Shown here: positions 35,534 through 44,836 of the stretch, piece after piece | Layout of the letters: each line of letters opens with the position of its first letter | How positions within the stretch are numbered: position 1 is the stretch's first letter | NCBI RefSeq assembly: GCF_004403465.1 | Contig: NZ_SOGQ01000015.1 | Span: 34,733 to 98,732 of the forward strand | Origin: Cryobacterium sinapicolor | GTDB lineage: Bacteria; Actinomycetota; Actinomycetes; Actinomycetales; Microbacteriaceae | Direction: 5' to 3' | Length of the DNA: 64,000 nt | Translations under genes and position numbers: made by a program | The notes under the pieces: generated by a model | What the model was told of the DNA's origin: nothing | What the model saw: the letters and a program-made list of their open reading frames with translations, nothing else | Databases searched by the model: none

Positions 35534-36325
35534 GTGATCGAGAACCCTTCTCAAGTACGGCCGAGCGCACCCGTTGCTCTCAGGGTGGCGGGCGCCTCCT
35601 TCTCCTACGGCCAGAGCCCGGCCCTGGCCGACATCGATTTCGAGGTGCGCGCCGGCGAGGCAGTGGCGCTGATCGGGCCCAATGGGTCTGGCAAGTCCAC
35701 GCTGCTCAAGGGCATCCTCGGTCTGATCCAGCGCGTGAGCGGCACCGTCGAGGTGCTGGGGGCGTCCGCGGCCCCGGCCGGCTCGATCGGCTACGTGCCG
35801 CAGGCCGACGAGATCGACCAGCAGTTTCCGGTCACGCTCGAGCAGGTCGTCATGATGGGGCGCTACCGGTCGCTGGGCTGGCTGCGCCTGCCCGGCAAGC
35901 GCGACCGCCAGGCGGTGACTCACGCGCTGGATGCGGTGGGCCTCGGGCACCGCGCGAAAACCCGCTTCGGCGAACTCTCCGGCGGCCAGCAGCAGCGGGG
36001 ACTCCTGGCGCGGGCCGTGGCCGCGGGGCCCCGCCTGCTGCTGCTCGACGAGCCGTTCAACGGCCTCGACCAGCAGAACCGCGACGCGCTCGTGGGCACC
36101 GTCAAGCGCTTGAAGGAGGAAGGGGTGGCGGTGGTCGTCTCCACCCACGACCTCCAGCTCGCCCGCGAGGTCTGCGAGCAGGTGTTGCTGCTCAACGGTA
36201 CCCAGGTGGCGTTCGGGCCGCGCGAATCGGTGCTGATCCTGGAAAACGTGCAACGCACGTTCCGAGAGGTCGGCGTAGAAATCGACGAGCACACCGTGGT
36301 CGTGCCCGGGCACACCGGTCACTGA
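35534..36325 (+). CDS. znuC: Zinc ABC transporter ATP-binding protein
   Basis: A 263-residue ATPase with Walker [11 protein letters not shown]-loop [11 protein letters not shown], signature LSGGQQQRG, Walker B LLLLDEP and switch STHD. It powers the two permeases downstream. GTG start 7 nt after the znuA stop; second gene of the operon. Confidence 0.94.
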   Translation: MIENPSQVRPSAPVALRVAGASFSYGQSPALADIDFEVRAGEAVALIGPNGSGKSTLLKGILGLIQRVSGTVEVLGASAAPAGSIGYVPQADEIDQQFPVTLEQVVMMGRYRSLGWLRLPGKRDRQAVTHALDAVGLGHRAKTRFGELSGGQQQRGLLARAVAAGPRLLLLDEPFNGLDQQNRDALVGTVKRLKEEGVAVVVSTHDLQLAREVCEQVLLLNGTQVAFGPRESVLILENVQRTFREVGVEIDEHTVVVPGHTGH

Positions 36326-36326
36326 A

Positions 36327-37286
36327 ATGGACTTCCTCACCCCGCTGGTCGACGCCTTCGCCCTGCCGTTCATGACCCGGGCCCTGATCGTGCTGGGCGC
36401 GCTCAGCCTGGTGGCCGGCGTTGTCGGGGTGCTGGTCAACCTGCGGGGCCTCGAATTCATCAGCGACGGCCTCACCCACTCGGTGTTTCCCGGCATCGCG
36501 ATCGGCTTCGTCTGGGGCGGCCGCGAGGGGCTGTTCGTCGGCGCGATGGGTGCCGCACTGTTCGCGGCCGTCATCCTCACCCTGATCGTGCGCCAGTCGG
36601 TGTCCTCGGATGCCGCGATCGCCATCGTCTTCACCGCCATGTTCAGCGTGGGCATAATCCTGGTTTCCCGCGAGACGAACTACGTCGGCCAGCTGGAGCA
36701 ACTTCTCTTCGGCCGTCTCCTCACGGTCAGCCCGACCGAGGTCGTGCAAACCGTCGTGATCTGCATCGTGGCTCTCGGGCTGATCGGCCTCACGCTCAAG
36801 GAGGAGGTGTTCCGCGCCTTCGACCGGGTCGGTTTCGCCGCGGCCGGCTACCGCACGCTCGTGCTCGACCTGGTGCTCAACGTGGCGATCGCCCTCGTGG
36901 TCGTCGCTGCATCCAGCGCGGTCGGCAACCTGCTCGTCCTGGCCGTGCTGATCGTGCCCGGCGCCGTGGCCCGGCTCATCACCGACCGGCTGTGGCTGCT
37001 GTTCCCGCTCGCGGCTGGTTTCGCGGCCCTCGGCGCCTGGCTCGGACTCGTGCTCGGCTTCCAGGCATCCGTGCAGGCCGGCCTCGACCTGCCCAGCGGT
37101 GCCACCGTGGTGCTGGTCCTGGTCGCCGGCTATGCCGTGGTGCTGGTGGCGCGCCTCTCCATCGACGGGATGCGTCGGCTGCGTTCGTCTCACGCGCGGC
37201 CGCCGCACACTCCGCCGCCCCACTCCCCACCGACTTTCTCGAAACCGCGTCGCTCCGTCCAGCAGCGGGAAAGGCTGGGGAAGTGA
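36327..37286 (+). CDS. znuB: Zinc ABC transporter permease 1
   Basis: A 319-residue permease of the ABC-3 family with about eight helices. [21 protein letters not shown] is the typical early motif and [21 protein letters not shown] the coupling region. It has an extra His/Pro/Arg-rich cytoplasmic tail of about 35 residues ([13 protein letters not shown]). It starts one base after znuC ends and overlaps the next permease. Confidence 0.93.
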   Translation: MDFLTPLVDAFALPFMTRALIVLGALSLVAGVVGVLVNLRGLEFISDGLTHSVFPGIAIGFVWGGREGLFVGAMGAALFAAVILTLIVRQSVSSDAAIAIVFTAMFSVGIILVSRETNYVGQLEQLLFGRLLTVSPTEVVQTVVICIVALGLIGLTLKEEVFRAFDRVGFAAAGYRTLVLDLVLNVAIALVVVAASSAVGNLLVLAVLIVPGAVARLITDRLWLLFPLAAGFAALGAWLGLVLGFQASVQAGLDLPSGATVVLVLVAGYAVVLVARLSIDGMRRLRSSHARPPHTPPPHSPPTFSKPRRSVQQRERLGK

Positions 37287-38092
37287 TGGGCTACTTCGAG
37301 AAGGCACTCCTCGCGGCCGCCGTCATCGGCGCCCTCAGCGGGCTGGTCGGATCCCTCGTCGTGCTGCGCCGCCGCACCTTCTTCGCCCAGGCCCTCACCC
37401 ACGCCACCTTCCCGGGAGCCGTGGCCGCAACGATCGTGGGTGTCAGCATTCCGCTCGGGGCGGCCCTGGCGAGCATCCTGATCGTCGGCATCATGACCCT
37501 GATCGGCCGGGTGAAGCGGCAGGGCACGCAGGTGGCGTCGGGCATCCTGCTCACCGCGGGCTTCGCTCTCGGGGTGCTGCTGCAGGCCCTCAACCCGTCG
37601 CTGCCGGTGCAGGTCGATTCCTACCTGGTCGGGTCGATCCTCACCGTGACGACCGGCGACCTCGCGCTGGCCGTCGGCGTGCTCGGGGTGGCTGTGGCCG
37701 TGATCGTGCTGCTGGGCAAGGAGATCCTGTTCTCCACTTTCGACCCGAGCGGATTCCGCGCCGCCGGATTCCGGGAATGGCCGATCGAGCTGCTCACCCT
37801 CACCCTGATCACCGCCACCGTGGTCACCGCCATGCCCGCCGTCGGCGCCATCCTCGCGATCGCGCTGATCGCGGCCCCGGCCGCCGCCGCGCGCCTGGTC
37901 ACGCGCACCGCCACTCAGATCCTGGTGCTCGCACCGGTGCTGGGTGCGGCCGCCGGCCTGGTCGGCGTGCTCCTGTCCCGGGCGATCGACGTGGCCGCCG
38001 GACCGGCGATCGCCCTCACCGCGGCCGCCCTCTTCCTGCTGGCCCTCGGCGGTCGCCGACTGTCCCTTGCGCGGTTACGGTTGACAGCATGA
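37286..38092 (+). CDS. Zinc ABC transporter permease 2
   Basis: A 268-residue second ABC-3 permease (RRRTFFAQALTHATFPGAVAA, MPAVGAILAIALIAAPAAAARLVT). Two different permeases suggest a heterodimeric channel. ATG overlaps the previous stop (TGATG) and its own stop overlaps zur (ATGA). Confidence 0.93.
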   Translation: MGYFEKALLAAAVIGALSGLVGSLVVLRRRTFFAQALTHATFPGAVAATIVGVSIPLGAALASILIVGIMTLIGRVKRQGTQVASGILLTAGFALGVLLQALNPSLPVQVDSYLVGSILTVTTGDLALAVGVLGVAVAVIVLLGKEILFSTFDPSGFRAAGFREWPIELLTLTLITATVVTAMPAVGAILAIALIAAPAAAARLVTRTATQILVLAPVLGAAAGLVGVLLSRAIDVAAGPAIALTAAALFLLALGGRRLSLARLRLTA

Positions 38093-38484
38093 AGCGAAAC
38101 ACCTGGCAGCGCGAGGCCGTGCGCACCGCGCTCAGCGAGGCGGAGGGATTCGTCAGCGCCCAGGGACTTCACGCCAGCCTGCACGCCACGGGTTCGCCCA
38201 TCGGCCTGGCCACGGTCTACCGGGCCTTGGCCGACCTGGCCGGCGAGAACGAGGCCGACTCGCTGCAGTCGCCCGACGGTGAGGCGCTCTACCGCGCCTG
38301 CAGCACGACCGACCACCACCACCACCTAATCTGCCGCAACTGTGGCCTCACCGTCGAGATCGAAGCGGATGCCGTGGAAACCTGGGCAAAGAACGTGGCC
38401 GGCGAGCACGGATTCACCCAGGCTGCCCACGTGGTCGACGTGTTCGGTCTCTGCGCGGCCTGCTCCGCCGCATCCGTTGACTAG
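38089..38484 (+). CDS. zur: Fur-family regulator, probable Zur
   Basis: A 131-residue Fur-family repressor: winged helix ([30 protein letters not shown]), His-rich [12 protein letters not shown], and structural zinc cysteines CRNC and CAAC. Position as last gene of the zinc uptake operon, with a Zur-type box in front of the first gene, indicates a zinc sensor that controls its own operon. Confidence 0.92.
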   Translation: MKRNTWQREAVRTALSEAEGFVSAQGLHASLHATGSPIGLATVYRALADLAGENEADSLQSPDGEALYRACSTTDHHHHLICRNCGLTVEIEADAVETWAKNVAGEHGFTQAAHVVDVFGLCAACSAASVD

Positions 38485-38489
38485 CGAGT

Positions 38490-38518
38490 TTGCGCCGGGG
38501 GAGAGCACCGCGTAGTGT
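38490..38518 (+). promoter_or_regulatory. Promoter of rpmB-rpmG-rpsN
   Basis: TTGCGC (38490-38495), 17-bp spacer, TAGTGT (38513-38518). The leader is about 125 nt and ends in GGAGGAG. No Zur-type box is visible in it. Confidence 0.5.
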
Positions 38519-38648
38519 TGAACGCTGCTGCGCATATCTGTGCGTGCACTGCTGGTTCGCTGCGCTTTCGCCTGTGCGGGAGTGTTGTCGTGCCAGCCGA
38601 CAAGAGATCTTGGGAAGGGCATTCGCCCTTCGGTATTGGAGGAGAACC

Positions 38649-38885
38649 ATGGCAGCTACTTGCCAGGTGACCGGAGCCGTTCCCGGCTTCGGACACAACA
38701 TTTCGCACTCGCACCGACGCACCAAGCGTCGCTTCGACCCGAACGTTCAGACCAAGAAGTACTACGTACCGTCACTTCGCCGCAACGTCACGCTGACCCT
38801 GTCCGTCAAGGGCATCAAGGTCATCGACGCACGTGGCATTGAATCGGTCGTCAAGGACCTTCTCGCCCGTGGGGAGAAAATCTAA
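38649..38885 (+). CDS. rpmB: 50S ribosomal protein L28, zinc-free type
   Basis: A 78-residue L28 ([22 protein letters not shown]). It has one cysteine and lacks the two CxxC pairs of zinc-binding L28. GGAGGAG lies upstream. Its stop shares a base with rpmG (TAATG). With L33 and S14 it forms the Zn-independent ribosomal set that in other Actinobacteria is Zur-controlled. Confidence 0.96.
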   Translation: MAATCQVTGAVPGFGHNISHSHRRTKRRFDPNVQTKKYYVPSLRRNVTLTLSVKGIKVIDARGIESVVKDLLARGEKI

Positions 38886-39052
38886 TGGCCAAGCAGCATG
38901 ACGTCCGCCCGATCATCAAGCTCCGTTCGACGGCCGGCACCGGTTACACCTACGTGACCAAGAAGAACCGTCGCAACGACCCCGACCGTCTCGTGCTCAA
39001 GAAGTACGACCCCGTAGTGCGCAAGCACGTTGACTTCCGTGAGGAGCGCTAA
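38885..39052 (+). CDS. rpmG: 50S ribosomal protein L33, zinc-free type
   Basis: A 55-residue L33, [18 protein letters not shown] at the start and [16 protein letters not shown] at the end, with no cysteine. ATG overlaps the rpmB stop by one base, and rpsN starts 2 nt after its stop, so the three are translated together. Confidence 0.96.
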   Translation: MAKQHDVRPIIKLRSTAGTGYTYVTKKNRRNDPDRLVLKKYDPVVRKHVDFREER

Positions 39053-39054
39053 AA

Positions 39055-39360
39055 ATGGCGAAGAAGAGCATGATTGCCAAGAACAACCAGCGCAAGGTTA
39101 TCGTCGAGCGCTACGCCGCGAAGCGCCTTGAGCTCAAGAAGGCCCTCGTTGACCCGGCCGGCACCGACGAGTCGCGTGAAGCTGCTCGCCTCGGCCTGCA
39201 GAAGCTTCCCCGCAACGCGTCGCCGGTTCGCCTGCGCAACCGCGACGCGGTTGACGGCCGTCCCCGTGGACACCTCAGCAAGTTCGGCATCTCGCGCGTT
39301 CGTTTCCGCGACATGGCTCACCGCGGCGAACTGCCCGGTATCACCAAGTCCAGCTGGTAA
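39055..39360 (+). CDS. rpsN: 30S ribosomal protein S14, zinc-free type
   Basis: A 101-residue long-form S14 ([67 protein letters not shown]) without the CxxC zinc site of the short form. It ends the rpmB-rpmG-rpsN operon, followed by a strong terminator. Confidence 0.96.
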   Translation: MAKKSMIAKNNQRKVIVERYAAKRLELKKALVDPAGTDESREAARLGLQKLPRNASPVRLRNRDAVDGRPRGHLSKFGISRVRFRDMAHRGELPGITKSSW

Positions 39361-39409
39361 CACCGCACCAGGCCACCTAGCCGGTCATTCGGAACTTCGG
39401 TTCTGAAAC

Positions 39410-39449
39410 GAGAGGATGTCGATTTCGGTCGGCATCCTCTCTCTTTTTT
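39410..39449 (+). terminator. Terminator of rpmB-rpmG-rpsN
   Basis: GAGAGGATG / CATCCTCTC stem extended by CGA/TCG pairs, followed by a run of six T. Confidence 0.9.
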
Positions 39450-39530
39450 CGCGGACAGCGGAAATGAAGCCGATCCGGGAGCCAAACGGGCTGAAAACGC
39501 CGCAAATCCGCGTAATTCCGCGGTTGTCTG

Positions 39531-39538
39531 CTAGATTC
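39531..39538 (+). promoter_or_regulatory. Possible extended -10 of the HU gene
   Basis: TGCTAGATT-type extended -10 with TAGATT at 39533-39538; no good -35. The leader would be about 95 nt and ends in GAGGAGG. Confidence 0.35.
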
Positions 39539-39635
39539 AACGCGGTCCAACCGGCCAAACGGAGTCGCTCCCGGAGCGTCGCCCGCAATACGTGAACACC
39601 TGTTTTTACAGACAAAGGTCCGAGGAGGACACTCA

Positions 39636-39923
39636 ATGGCTGACAAGTCGCTGAACAAGACCGAGCTCGTTGCCAAGGTTGCCGCAGACTCTGGCCAGAG
39701 CCAGGCTGCAGTCGACAGCGTTCTGAACGCTTTCTTTGCAACTCTCGCCGACACCGTCGCGAACGACGGCAAGGTCACGATCCCGGGCTGGCTCGGAGTC
39801 GAGCGCACCGCTACCGCAGCGCGCACGGGCCGCAACCCGCAGACCGGCGAAGAGATCGCCATCGCCGCGGGCCACCGCGTCAAGCTGACCGCTGGTAGCA
39901 AGCTCAAGGCTGCCGCCAAGTAG
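39636..39923 (+). CDS. hup: HU-family DNA-binding protein
   Basis: A 95-residue HU protein (LNKTELVAKVAADSGQSQAAVDSVLNAF; beta-arm RTATAARTGRNPQTGEEI; AAGHRVKLTAGSKLK). It binds and bends DNA as a nucleoid protein. It lacks the long Lys/Ala-rich tail of mycobacterial HupB. Flanked by terminators on both sides, so monocistronic. Confidence 0.96.
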   Translation: MADKSLNKTELVAKVAADSGQSQAAVDSVLNAFFATLADTVANDGKVTIPGWLGVERTATAARTGRNPQTGEEIAIAAGHRVKLTAGSKLKAAAK

Positions 39924-39940
39924 GTCTCGCACCAAGAAGG

Positions 39941-39974
39941 GCAGGGCGTCGACTTCCGTCGGCGCCCTGCTTTC
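39941..39974 (+). terminator. Terminator of the HU gene
   Basis: GCAGGGCG-TCGAC / GTCGG-CGCCCTGC stem with a 4-nt loop, then TTT. Confidence 0.8.
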
Positions 39975-40028
39975 GTGTGTGGGCGTCGTGCCGAGCCCCT
40001 CGTGCAGCGTGCGTCCATCAGGCACGGT

Positions 40029-40034
40029 TAGGCT
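40029..40034 (+). promoter_or_regulatory. -10 box for the CopD-CtaG gene (leaderless)
   Basis: TAGGCT ends exactly 7 nt before the GTG at 40041. Confidence 0.65.
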
Positions 40035-40040
40035 GAGTCA

Positions 40041-42047
40041 GTGCCTCGTCTCGTGCGTATCTCCGGTCCGGCAGCGCTCCTGCTGGTCGCAACGTTGGCG
40101 ACGCTCATCGCGCTGGCCTACGGCGGCGGCGCGGCGGCGCAGCTGCTGGCTGATCCGGGACCGATCGTGCGGTGGGGCCTCCCGCTGGCCAAGCTGCTCG
40201 TCAACCTCAGCGCTGCGGGCACCATCGGGGCCCTCGTGCTCACCCTCTTCGCCCTGAGCCCCCGGGAGCCCGAGTACAACGCGGCCCTCGATTTCGCCGC
40301 CGGGTCCGCCGCCGTCTTCACCGTGGCATCCGCCCTCACCGGCTTCTTCACGTTCCTGCAGGTGACGACCATCCCGCTCAGCTTCGATGACAGGTTCAGC
40401 GCCACCGCCGGTCAGTTCTTCAGCGAGATCGAGATCGGCCAGGCCTGGCTGATCACCACCCTGATCGCTGCCTTCGTCACCGTGCTGTGCTTCGCGGTGC
40501 GTTCCCTGACCGGGCTCTTTTTCGTCACGCTCCTGGCCGTGGGCGCCCTGGTGCCCATGGCGCTGCAGGGGCACGCGGCCGGCGCCGAGGGGCACGACGT
40601 GGCCATCACCGCCCTGGGTCTGCACCTGGTCTTCGCCGCGGTCTGGCTGGGTGGGCTGCTCACGGTCATCGTGCTGCGCCAGCAGCTGGCCGGCGGTCGG
40701 ATCGACCCGGTCATCGCGCGCTACTCCTCGCTCGCACTGGTCTCCTTCATCGTCGTCGCGGCGTCCGGGTACGTCGGCGCCGAACTGCGGTTGGGCGCCT
40801 GGGACGAGTTACTCTCGCCCTACGGCATCCTCGTTCTGGTCAAAGTCTTCGCCCTCACTGCGCTCGGCGCTTTCGGCGTGCTGCAGCGCCGGTTCCTGAT
40901 CGGGCGGATGCTGCGGAGCACCCCCGCAGACGCCCGGGCCCCCGCACCCCGCCGGGGAGTCTGGTTCTGGTGGCTCGTCGTGACGGAACTGGCCTTCATG
41001 GGGCTCGCCTCCGGCGCCGCAGCCGCCCTAGCCAAGACCGCGACGCCGGTGGAGCAGATCACGGCGACGGAGATCCCCACCTCGACGCCCGCGCAGATCC
41101 TGACCGGTGAACTTCTGCCGCCGCCGCTCACCTTCAGCCGCTACTTCACCGAGTGGGACTTCGACCTGGCCTGGGTGCTGTTCTGCGCGTTCGGCATCTT
41201 TTTCTACCTGGCCGGTGTGCGCCGCCTGGCCCGCCGCGGCGACACGTGGCCCGTCTTCCGCACGGTGCTCTGGGTGACCGGCATGCTGATCCTGTTCTAC
41301 ATCACCAACGGTGGCGCCAACCTCTACGCGAAGTACCTCTTCTCCTCCCACATGCTCATGCACATGGCCCTGACCATGCTGGTCCCTGTGTTCCTGGTGC
41401 CCGGGGCGCCGATCACCCTCGCGGCGCGCGCCATCACCAAGCGGCAGGACGACAGCCGGGGCCCGCGCGAGTGGATTCTGCTGGCTGTGCATTCGAAGTA
41501 CGCGGGTGTCTTGTCGAATCCGCTGGTCGCGGCCGGGCTTTTCGCCGGCTCGCTCTGGGTGTTCTACTACTCGTCGCTGTTCAGCTGGGCAACGACCGAC
41601 CACATCGGCCACGAGTGGATGATTGTGCACTTCCTGATCACCGGCTACCTGTTCGTGCAGTCACTGATCGGAATCGACCCGGTGCCCTACCGCCTGCCCT
41701 ACGCCGGCCGCCTACTGCTGCTGCTCGGCACGATGGCGTTCCACGCCTTCTTCGGCGTGACCATGATGACGGGGACCGGGCTGCTCCTCGCCGACTGGTA
41801 CGGGGCCATGGGCCGCGACTGGGGGCTCAGCGGCATCGAGGACCAGCAGATGGGCGGCGGCATCGCCTGGAGCGTCGGCGAGATCCCGACCATCGCCCTG
41901 GCCATCGCCGTGGCCATTCAGTGGAGCCGCAGCGACGAGAAGGAGACCCGCCGCAAGGACCGCAACGCGGCACGCACAGGCGATGCCGAACTGAACCAGT
42001 ACAACGCCGGGCTGGCCCGCCTAGCCGAGCACGACCGCGTCGAATAA
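40041..42047 (+). CDS. CopD-CtaG fusion membrane protein
   Basis: A 668-residue polytopic protein. Residues 1-320 match the CopD copper-import family (eight or so helices; HLVFAAVWLGGLLTVI with the conserved His/Trp, GYVGAELRLG). Residues 350-640 match the CtaG/caa3 oxidase assembly family (SSHMLMHMALTMLVPVFLVPGAPITLA, HFLITGYLFVQSLIGIDP, GTMAFHAFFGVTMM), with His/Met pairs suited to copper. The tail is basic/acidic and cytoplasmic. It would import copper and deliver it towards cytochrome oxidase. Such fusions are typical of Actinobacteria. Confidence 0.92.
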   Translation: MPRLVRISGPAALLLVATLATLIALAYGGGAAAQLLADPGPIVRWGLPLAKLLVNLSAAGTIGALVLTLFALSPREPEYNAALDFAAGSAAVFTVASALTGFFTFLQVTTIPLSFDDRFSATAGQFFSEIEIGQAWLITTLIAAFVTVLCFAVRSLTGLFFVTLLAVGALVPMALQGHAAGAEGHDVAITALGLHLVFAAVWLGGLLTVIVLRQQLAGGRIDPVIARYSSLALVSFIVVAASGYVGAELRLGAWDELLSPYGILVLVKVFALTALGAFGVLQRRFLIGRMLRSTPADARAPAPRRGVWFWWLVVTELAFMGLASGAAAALAKTATPVEQITATEIPTSTPAQILTGELLPPPLTFSRYFTEWDFDLAWVLFCAFGIFFYLAGVRRLARRGDTWPVFRTVLWVTGMLILFYITNGGANLYAKYLFSSHMLMHMALTMLVPVFLVPGAPITLAARAITKRQDDSRGPREWILLAVHSKYAGVLSNPLVAAGLFAGSLWVFYYSSLFSWATTDHIGHEWMIVHFLITGYLFVQSLIGIDPVPYRLPYAGRLLLLLGTMAFHAFFGVTMMTGTGLLLADWYGAMGRDWGLSGIEDQQMGGGIAWSVGEIPTIALAIAVAIQWSRSDEKETRRKDRNAARTGDAELNQYNAGLARLAEHDRVE

Positions 42048-42055
42048 CCCGAGGG

Positions 42056-43102
42056 TCAGCGCAGCTGGAGGGCGAGCGATCCGTCCGGGTTCACGGTCAC
42101 GCTGATCGCGACCGCGAAGGAGACGTCCTCGTCCCGCACCTCGATCTCGCCGTCGAAGAGTGACTGCACCTCAACCACGATGTGCGCCTGACCCTCGGTG
42201 TCGGGCATCTCGAACGTGGTGTCGCCGGCCGCGAGGGTGACCGGGGGATACTCGGCGATCGACCAGATCGGGTCGTCCCGCACCCGGTCGTTGATCTCGA
42301 TGCCGAACGGGCAGTTCGAGGGCTGCAACACCTGTTGCGTGGTGCAATCGTCGAGGAAACGGTCCAGCTCGGCCTGGACCTGGCCGATGAATTGGGCGTT
42401 GGGCTGGGCGTCGACCGTGACATCCGTCACCCCGGACACGACGACCGGCACCGTCTGCGGGGCCGCGTCGAGCAGGGTGGAGGTGTGCTCGAACGTGTAC
42501 TGGGCGGGTGCGAAGGCCAGGTAGGCCGCCTGGTTCGAGAACGCTGCCGGTGCGTCGTCGTCGGCGGCGTGCGCACGTGTGTCGAGGGTCAGTTTGTTCA
42601 CCGAGAACGTGGACTGGTGCAGCACGTTCACGCGCAGCACGGCCAGGGGACTGGTCGTGAAGCGCCAGCTGTCGAAAACGCCGAAGAACGAGCCGGCACT
42701 CTCCACCTGGAAGGTCATCGTCGCGGGTGTGCCGTTGAGGCGGAACCCGTATTCGATCGTGTGCCGCCCGTCGGCCGACTCGTCGTCACCGGTCAGACGG
42801 ATGTCGGTGAGCTCCCCCAGCACGGAGTTCCGCAGCAGGGTGTCCGGCAGGTCCTTCGGAAGCGCGGCCGCCTCGAGCTCGGCAGCCGTAGGCCTGACCC
42901 CCGGGAGCAGCAGCGCACTGGCGGTGTCCTGGCGAGCCAGGGCGCCGAGATACTGCCCCACGAAGCTGCCGGCGCTGTAGAGGTCACGGTTGAGCGACCC
43001 GATGGTCGCGACCAGACCGGCGCCGAGAAGGGCGGCGATGACGACCACGGCCGCGATGGCGCGCCGCTGGTTACGCCGGCGCCTGCCGTCCTGGTTGCTC
43101 AC
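42056..43102 (-). CDS. Membrane-anchored extracytoplasmic protein of unknown function
   Basis: A 348-residue protein with a basic N-terminus (NQDGRRRRNQRRA), one membrane helix at about 17-37, and a large extracytoplasmic domain of mixed beta character with two cysteines (DDCTTQQ and SNCPFG) that could form a disulfide. I do not recognise the family. Start chosen at GTG 43102 because TAGGAT ends exactly 7 nt upstream; a GTG two codons earlier (43108) lies between the -10 and that position. Convergent with the CopD-CtaG gene, 8 bp apart. Confidence 0.75.
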   Translation of the reverse strand: MSNQDGRRRRNQRRAIAAVVVIAALLGAGLVATIGSLNRDLYSAGSFVGQYLGALARQDTASALLLPGVRPTAAELEAAALPKDLPDTLLRNSVLGELTDIRLTGDDESADGRHTIEYGFRLNGTPATMTFQVESAGSFFGVFDSWRFTTSPLAVLRVNVLHQSTFSVNKLTLDTRAHAADDDAPAAFSNQAAYLAFAPAQYTFEHTSTLLDAAPQTVPVVVSGVTDVTVDAQPNAQFIGQVQAELDRFLDDCTTQQVLQPSNCPFGIEINDRVRDDPIWSIAEYPPVTLAAGDTTFEMPDTEGQAHIVVEVQSLFDGEIEVRDEDVSFAVAISVTVNPDGSLALQLR

Positions 43103-43108
43103 CCCCAC

Positions 43109-43114
43109 ATCCTA
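43109..43114 (-). promoter_or_regulatory. -10 box for the 42056-43102 gene (leaderless)
   Basis: TAGGAT on the minus strand ends 7 nt before GTG 43102 and decides that start. Confidence 0.6.
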
Positions 43115-43213
43115 CGGGGCCGGTTCTCCACCGACCCGCAGACCGCGGACGACTCGTGCAGCCGGGGCGGATACAGTGGTATGTCCCGTCCGTACCTCGT
43201 CGAAAGCGCCCCC

Positions 43214-44527
43214 GTGTCTGAGATTCCGCTGTCTCGCGAGCAGGCCGAAGTGTTCCAGGCGATTGAGGGAACCCGGCAGAACGTGTTCGTCACCGGGCGC
43301 GCCGGCACCGGCAAGTCAACGCTGCTCAATCACCTCTCTTGGAACACGAGCAAGCAGATCGTGATCGCCGCTCCCACCGGTGTGGCGGCACTCAACGTGG
43401 GCGGCCAGACCATCCACTCCCTGTTCCGCCTGCCGATCGGCGTGATCGCCGACAACGCGATCGACCAGTCGGATCAGGTGCGCAAACTGCTCAACACGAT
43501 CGACACGGTCGTCATCGACGAGGTGTCGATGGTCAACGCCGACCTGATGGATGCGATCGACCGCAGCCTGCGCCAGGCGCGGCAGCGACCGCACGACACG
43601 TTCGGCGGCGCGCAGATCGTGCTCTTCGGCGACCCCTACCAGCTGGCCCCGGTGCCCGGGGATTCTGACGAGCGCGCTTACTTCGCGGACACCTACCGGT
43701 CGATGTGGTTCTTCGACGCGAAGGTGTGGCAGGGCGCGGACCTGCGCATTTTCGAGCTCACCGAGGTGCACCGCCAGCGCGACGCGGACTTCAAGCACAT
43801 GCTCAACGCGGTGCGGCACGGGCAGGTCACGGCCGAGATCGGCGGTGCTCTCAACGCCGCGGGCGCCCGAACCCCGCCGAGCGAAGGCGTGATCACGCTG
43901 GCCACCCGCAACGATTCCGTGAACCGCATCAATGCATCCGCTCTCAAACGGCTCGCCGGCAAGGCGCGCACGGCCAAGGCCGACGTCACGGGCGACTTCG
44001 GCGGGCGCACGTTCCCGGCCGATGAGGTGCTCGAGTTGAAGGTCGGGGCGCAGGTCATGTTCCTGCGCAACGATTCCAACCAGGATGGCGGCCCGCGCTG
44101 GGTGAATGGCAGCATCGGCACCGTCACCCGGGTCGACTCGACGGTGTACGTCGACATCGACGGCGAAACGCACGAGGTCGAACCGGCCGTGTGGGAGAAG
44201 TTCAAGTACACCTACAACCCGACCACCAAGAAGCTGCGCAAAGACGTTGTGGCCGAGTTCACCCAATTCCCGCTGCGGCTCGCGTGGGCGGTCACCATCC
44301 ACAAGTCGCAGGGGGCCACCTATGAGCGGGCGGTCGTCGACCTCGGCGCGCGCGTGTTCAGCCCTGGCCAGACCTACGTGGCCCTCAGCCGGCTGACCAG
44401 CCTGGACGGCCTCTATCTGACCCGCCCCCTGCGCCCGAGCGACATGATCGTGGACGAGAACGTGCAACGCTTCATGCGCGGTCCGCGGCCGACCGGGACC
44501 CTCCGCCCGGTCACGCCCGCGGACTGA
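43214..44527 (+). CDS. PIF1-like / AAA superfamily 1 helicase
   Basis: A 437-residue superfamily 1B helicase. Walker A TGRAGTGKSTLLNH, IAAPTGVAALNVGGQTIHSLF, DEVSMVNADLMDAID, VLFGDPYQLAPV, TEVHRQRD, and the C-terminal WAVTIHKSQGATYERAVVDLG ... ALSRLTSLDGLYLTRP are all present, as in RecD/PIF1 helicases. It probably acts in DNA repair or on G4/R-loop structures. GTG 43214 fits the family start (SEIPLSREQAEVF); an ATG at 43181 is also in frame but lies only 4 nt after a -10-like TACAGT (43172-43177). Confidence 0.9.
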   Translation: MSEIPLSREQAEVFQAIEGTRQNVFVTGRAGTGKSTLLNHLSWNTSKQIVIAAPTGVAALNVGGQTIHSLFRLPIGVIADNAIDQSDQVRKLLNTIDTVVIDEVSMVNADLMDAIDRSLRQARQRPHDTFGGAQIVLFGDPYQLAPVPGDSDERAYFADTYRSMWFFDAKVWQGADLRIFELTEVHRQRDADFKHMLNAVRHGQVTAEIGGALNAAGARTPPSEGVITLATRNDSVNRINASALKRLAGKARTAKADVTGDFGGRTFPADEVLELKVGAQVMFLRNDSNQDGGPRWVNGSIGTVTRVDSTVYVDIDGETHEVEPAVWEKFKYTYNPTTKKLRKDVVAEFTQFPLRLAWAVTIHKSQGATYERAVVDLGARVFSPGQTYVALSRLTSLDGLYLTRPLRPSDMIVDENVQRFMRGPRPTGTLRPVTPAD

Positions 44528-44836
44528 CTAGCCCGCGCTCGCCGCGACCTCCGCGCTGCCCCGCATGCGCGGCGCTGCCCCGCTGCCCCGCTGCCCCGCC
44601 CGCCGCCTCTCCCGCCGACAACCCGAACGAATTCGACGGAGATTTTGCCGGAAACGGTGCAAAACCGGTCTGAATCGTGTCTGTAGCCCAAAATCTCCGT
44701 CGAATTCGTAAGGGCGGGAGCCGGGCGGGAGCCGGGCGACAGCCGGCAGCAACGCGGTGCGGGCGGGCGGAGGCGTGGGTACACTCCCTCGTGCAGGGGC
44801 GCCCTGCGCGGACCGCGACGCGACGGGGGTCAGGCG
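44528..44836. other. Intergenic region with GC-rich short repeats and an IR element
   Basis: 309 bp without a gene. It starts with a low-complexity CTGCCCCG-type repeat (about 44572-44600), holds the 81-bp inverted-repeat element at 44628-44708, and ends in a GC-rich stretch with several GGGAGCCGGGC copies. Confidence 0.8.
44628..44708. repeat. 81-bp element with 19-bp perfect inverted repeats
   Basis: CGAATTCGACGGAGATTTT (44628-44646) is repeated inverted and without mismatch at 44690-44708. The interior has a smaller GCCGG/CCGG pairing. A diverged copy lies at 56221-56299. No ORF inside; MITE- or REP-like. Confidence 0.9.
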
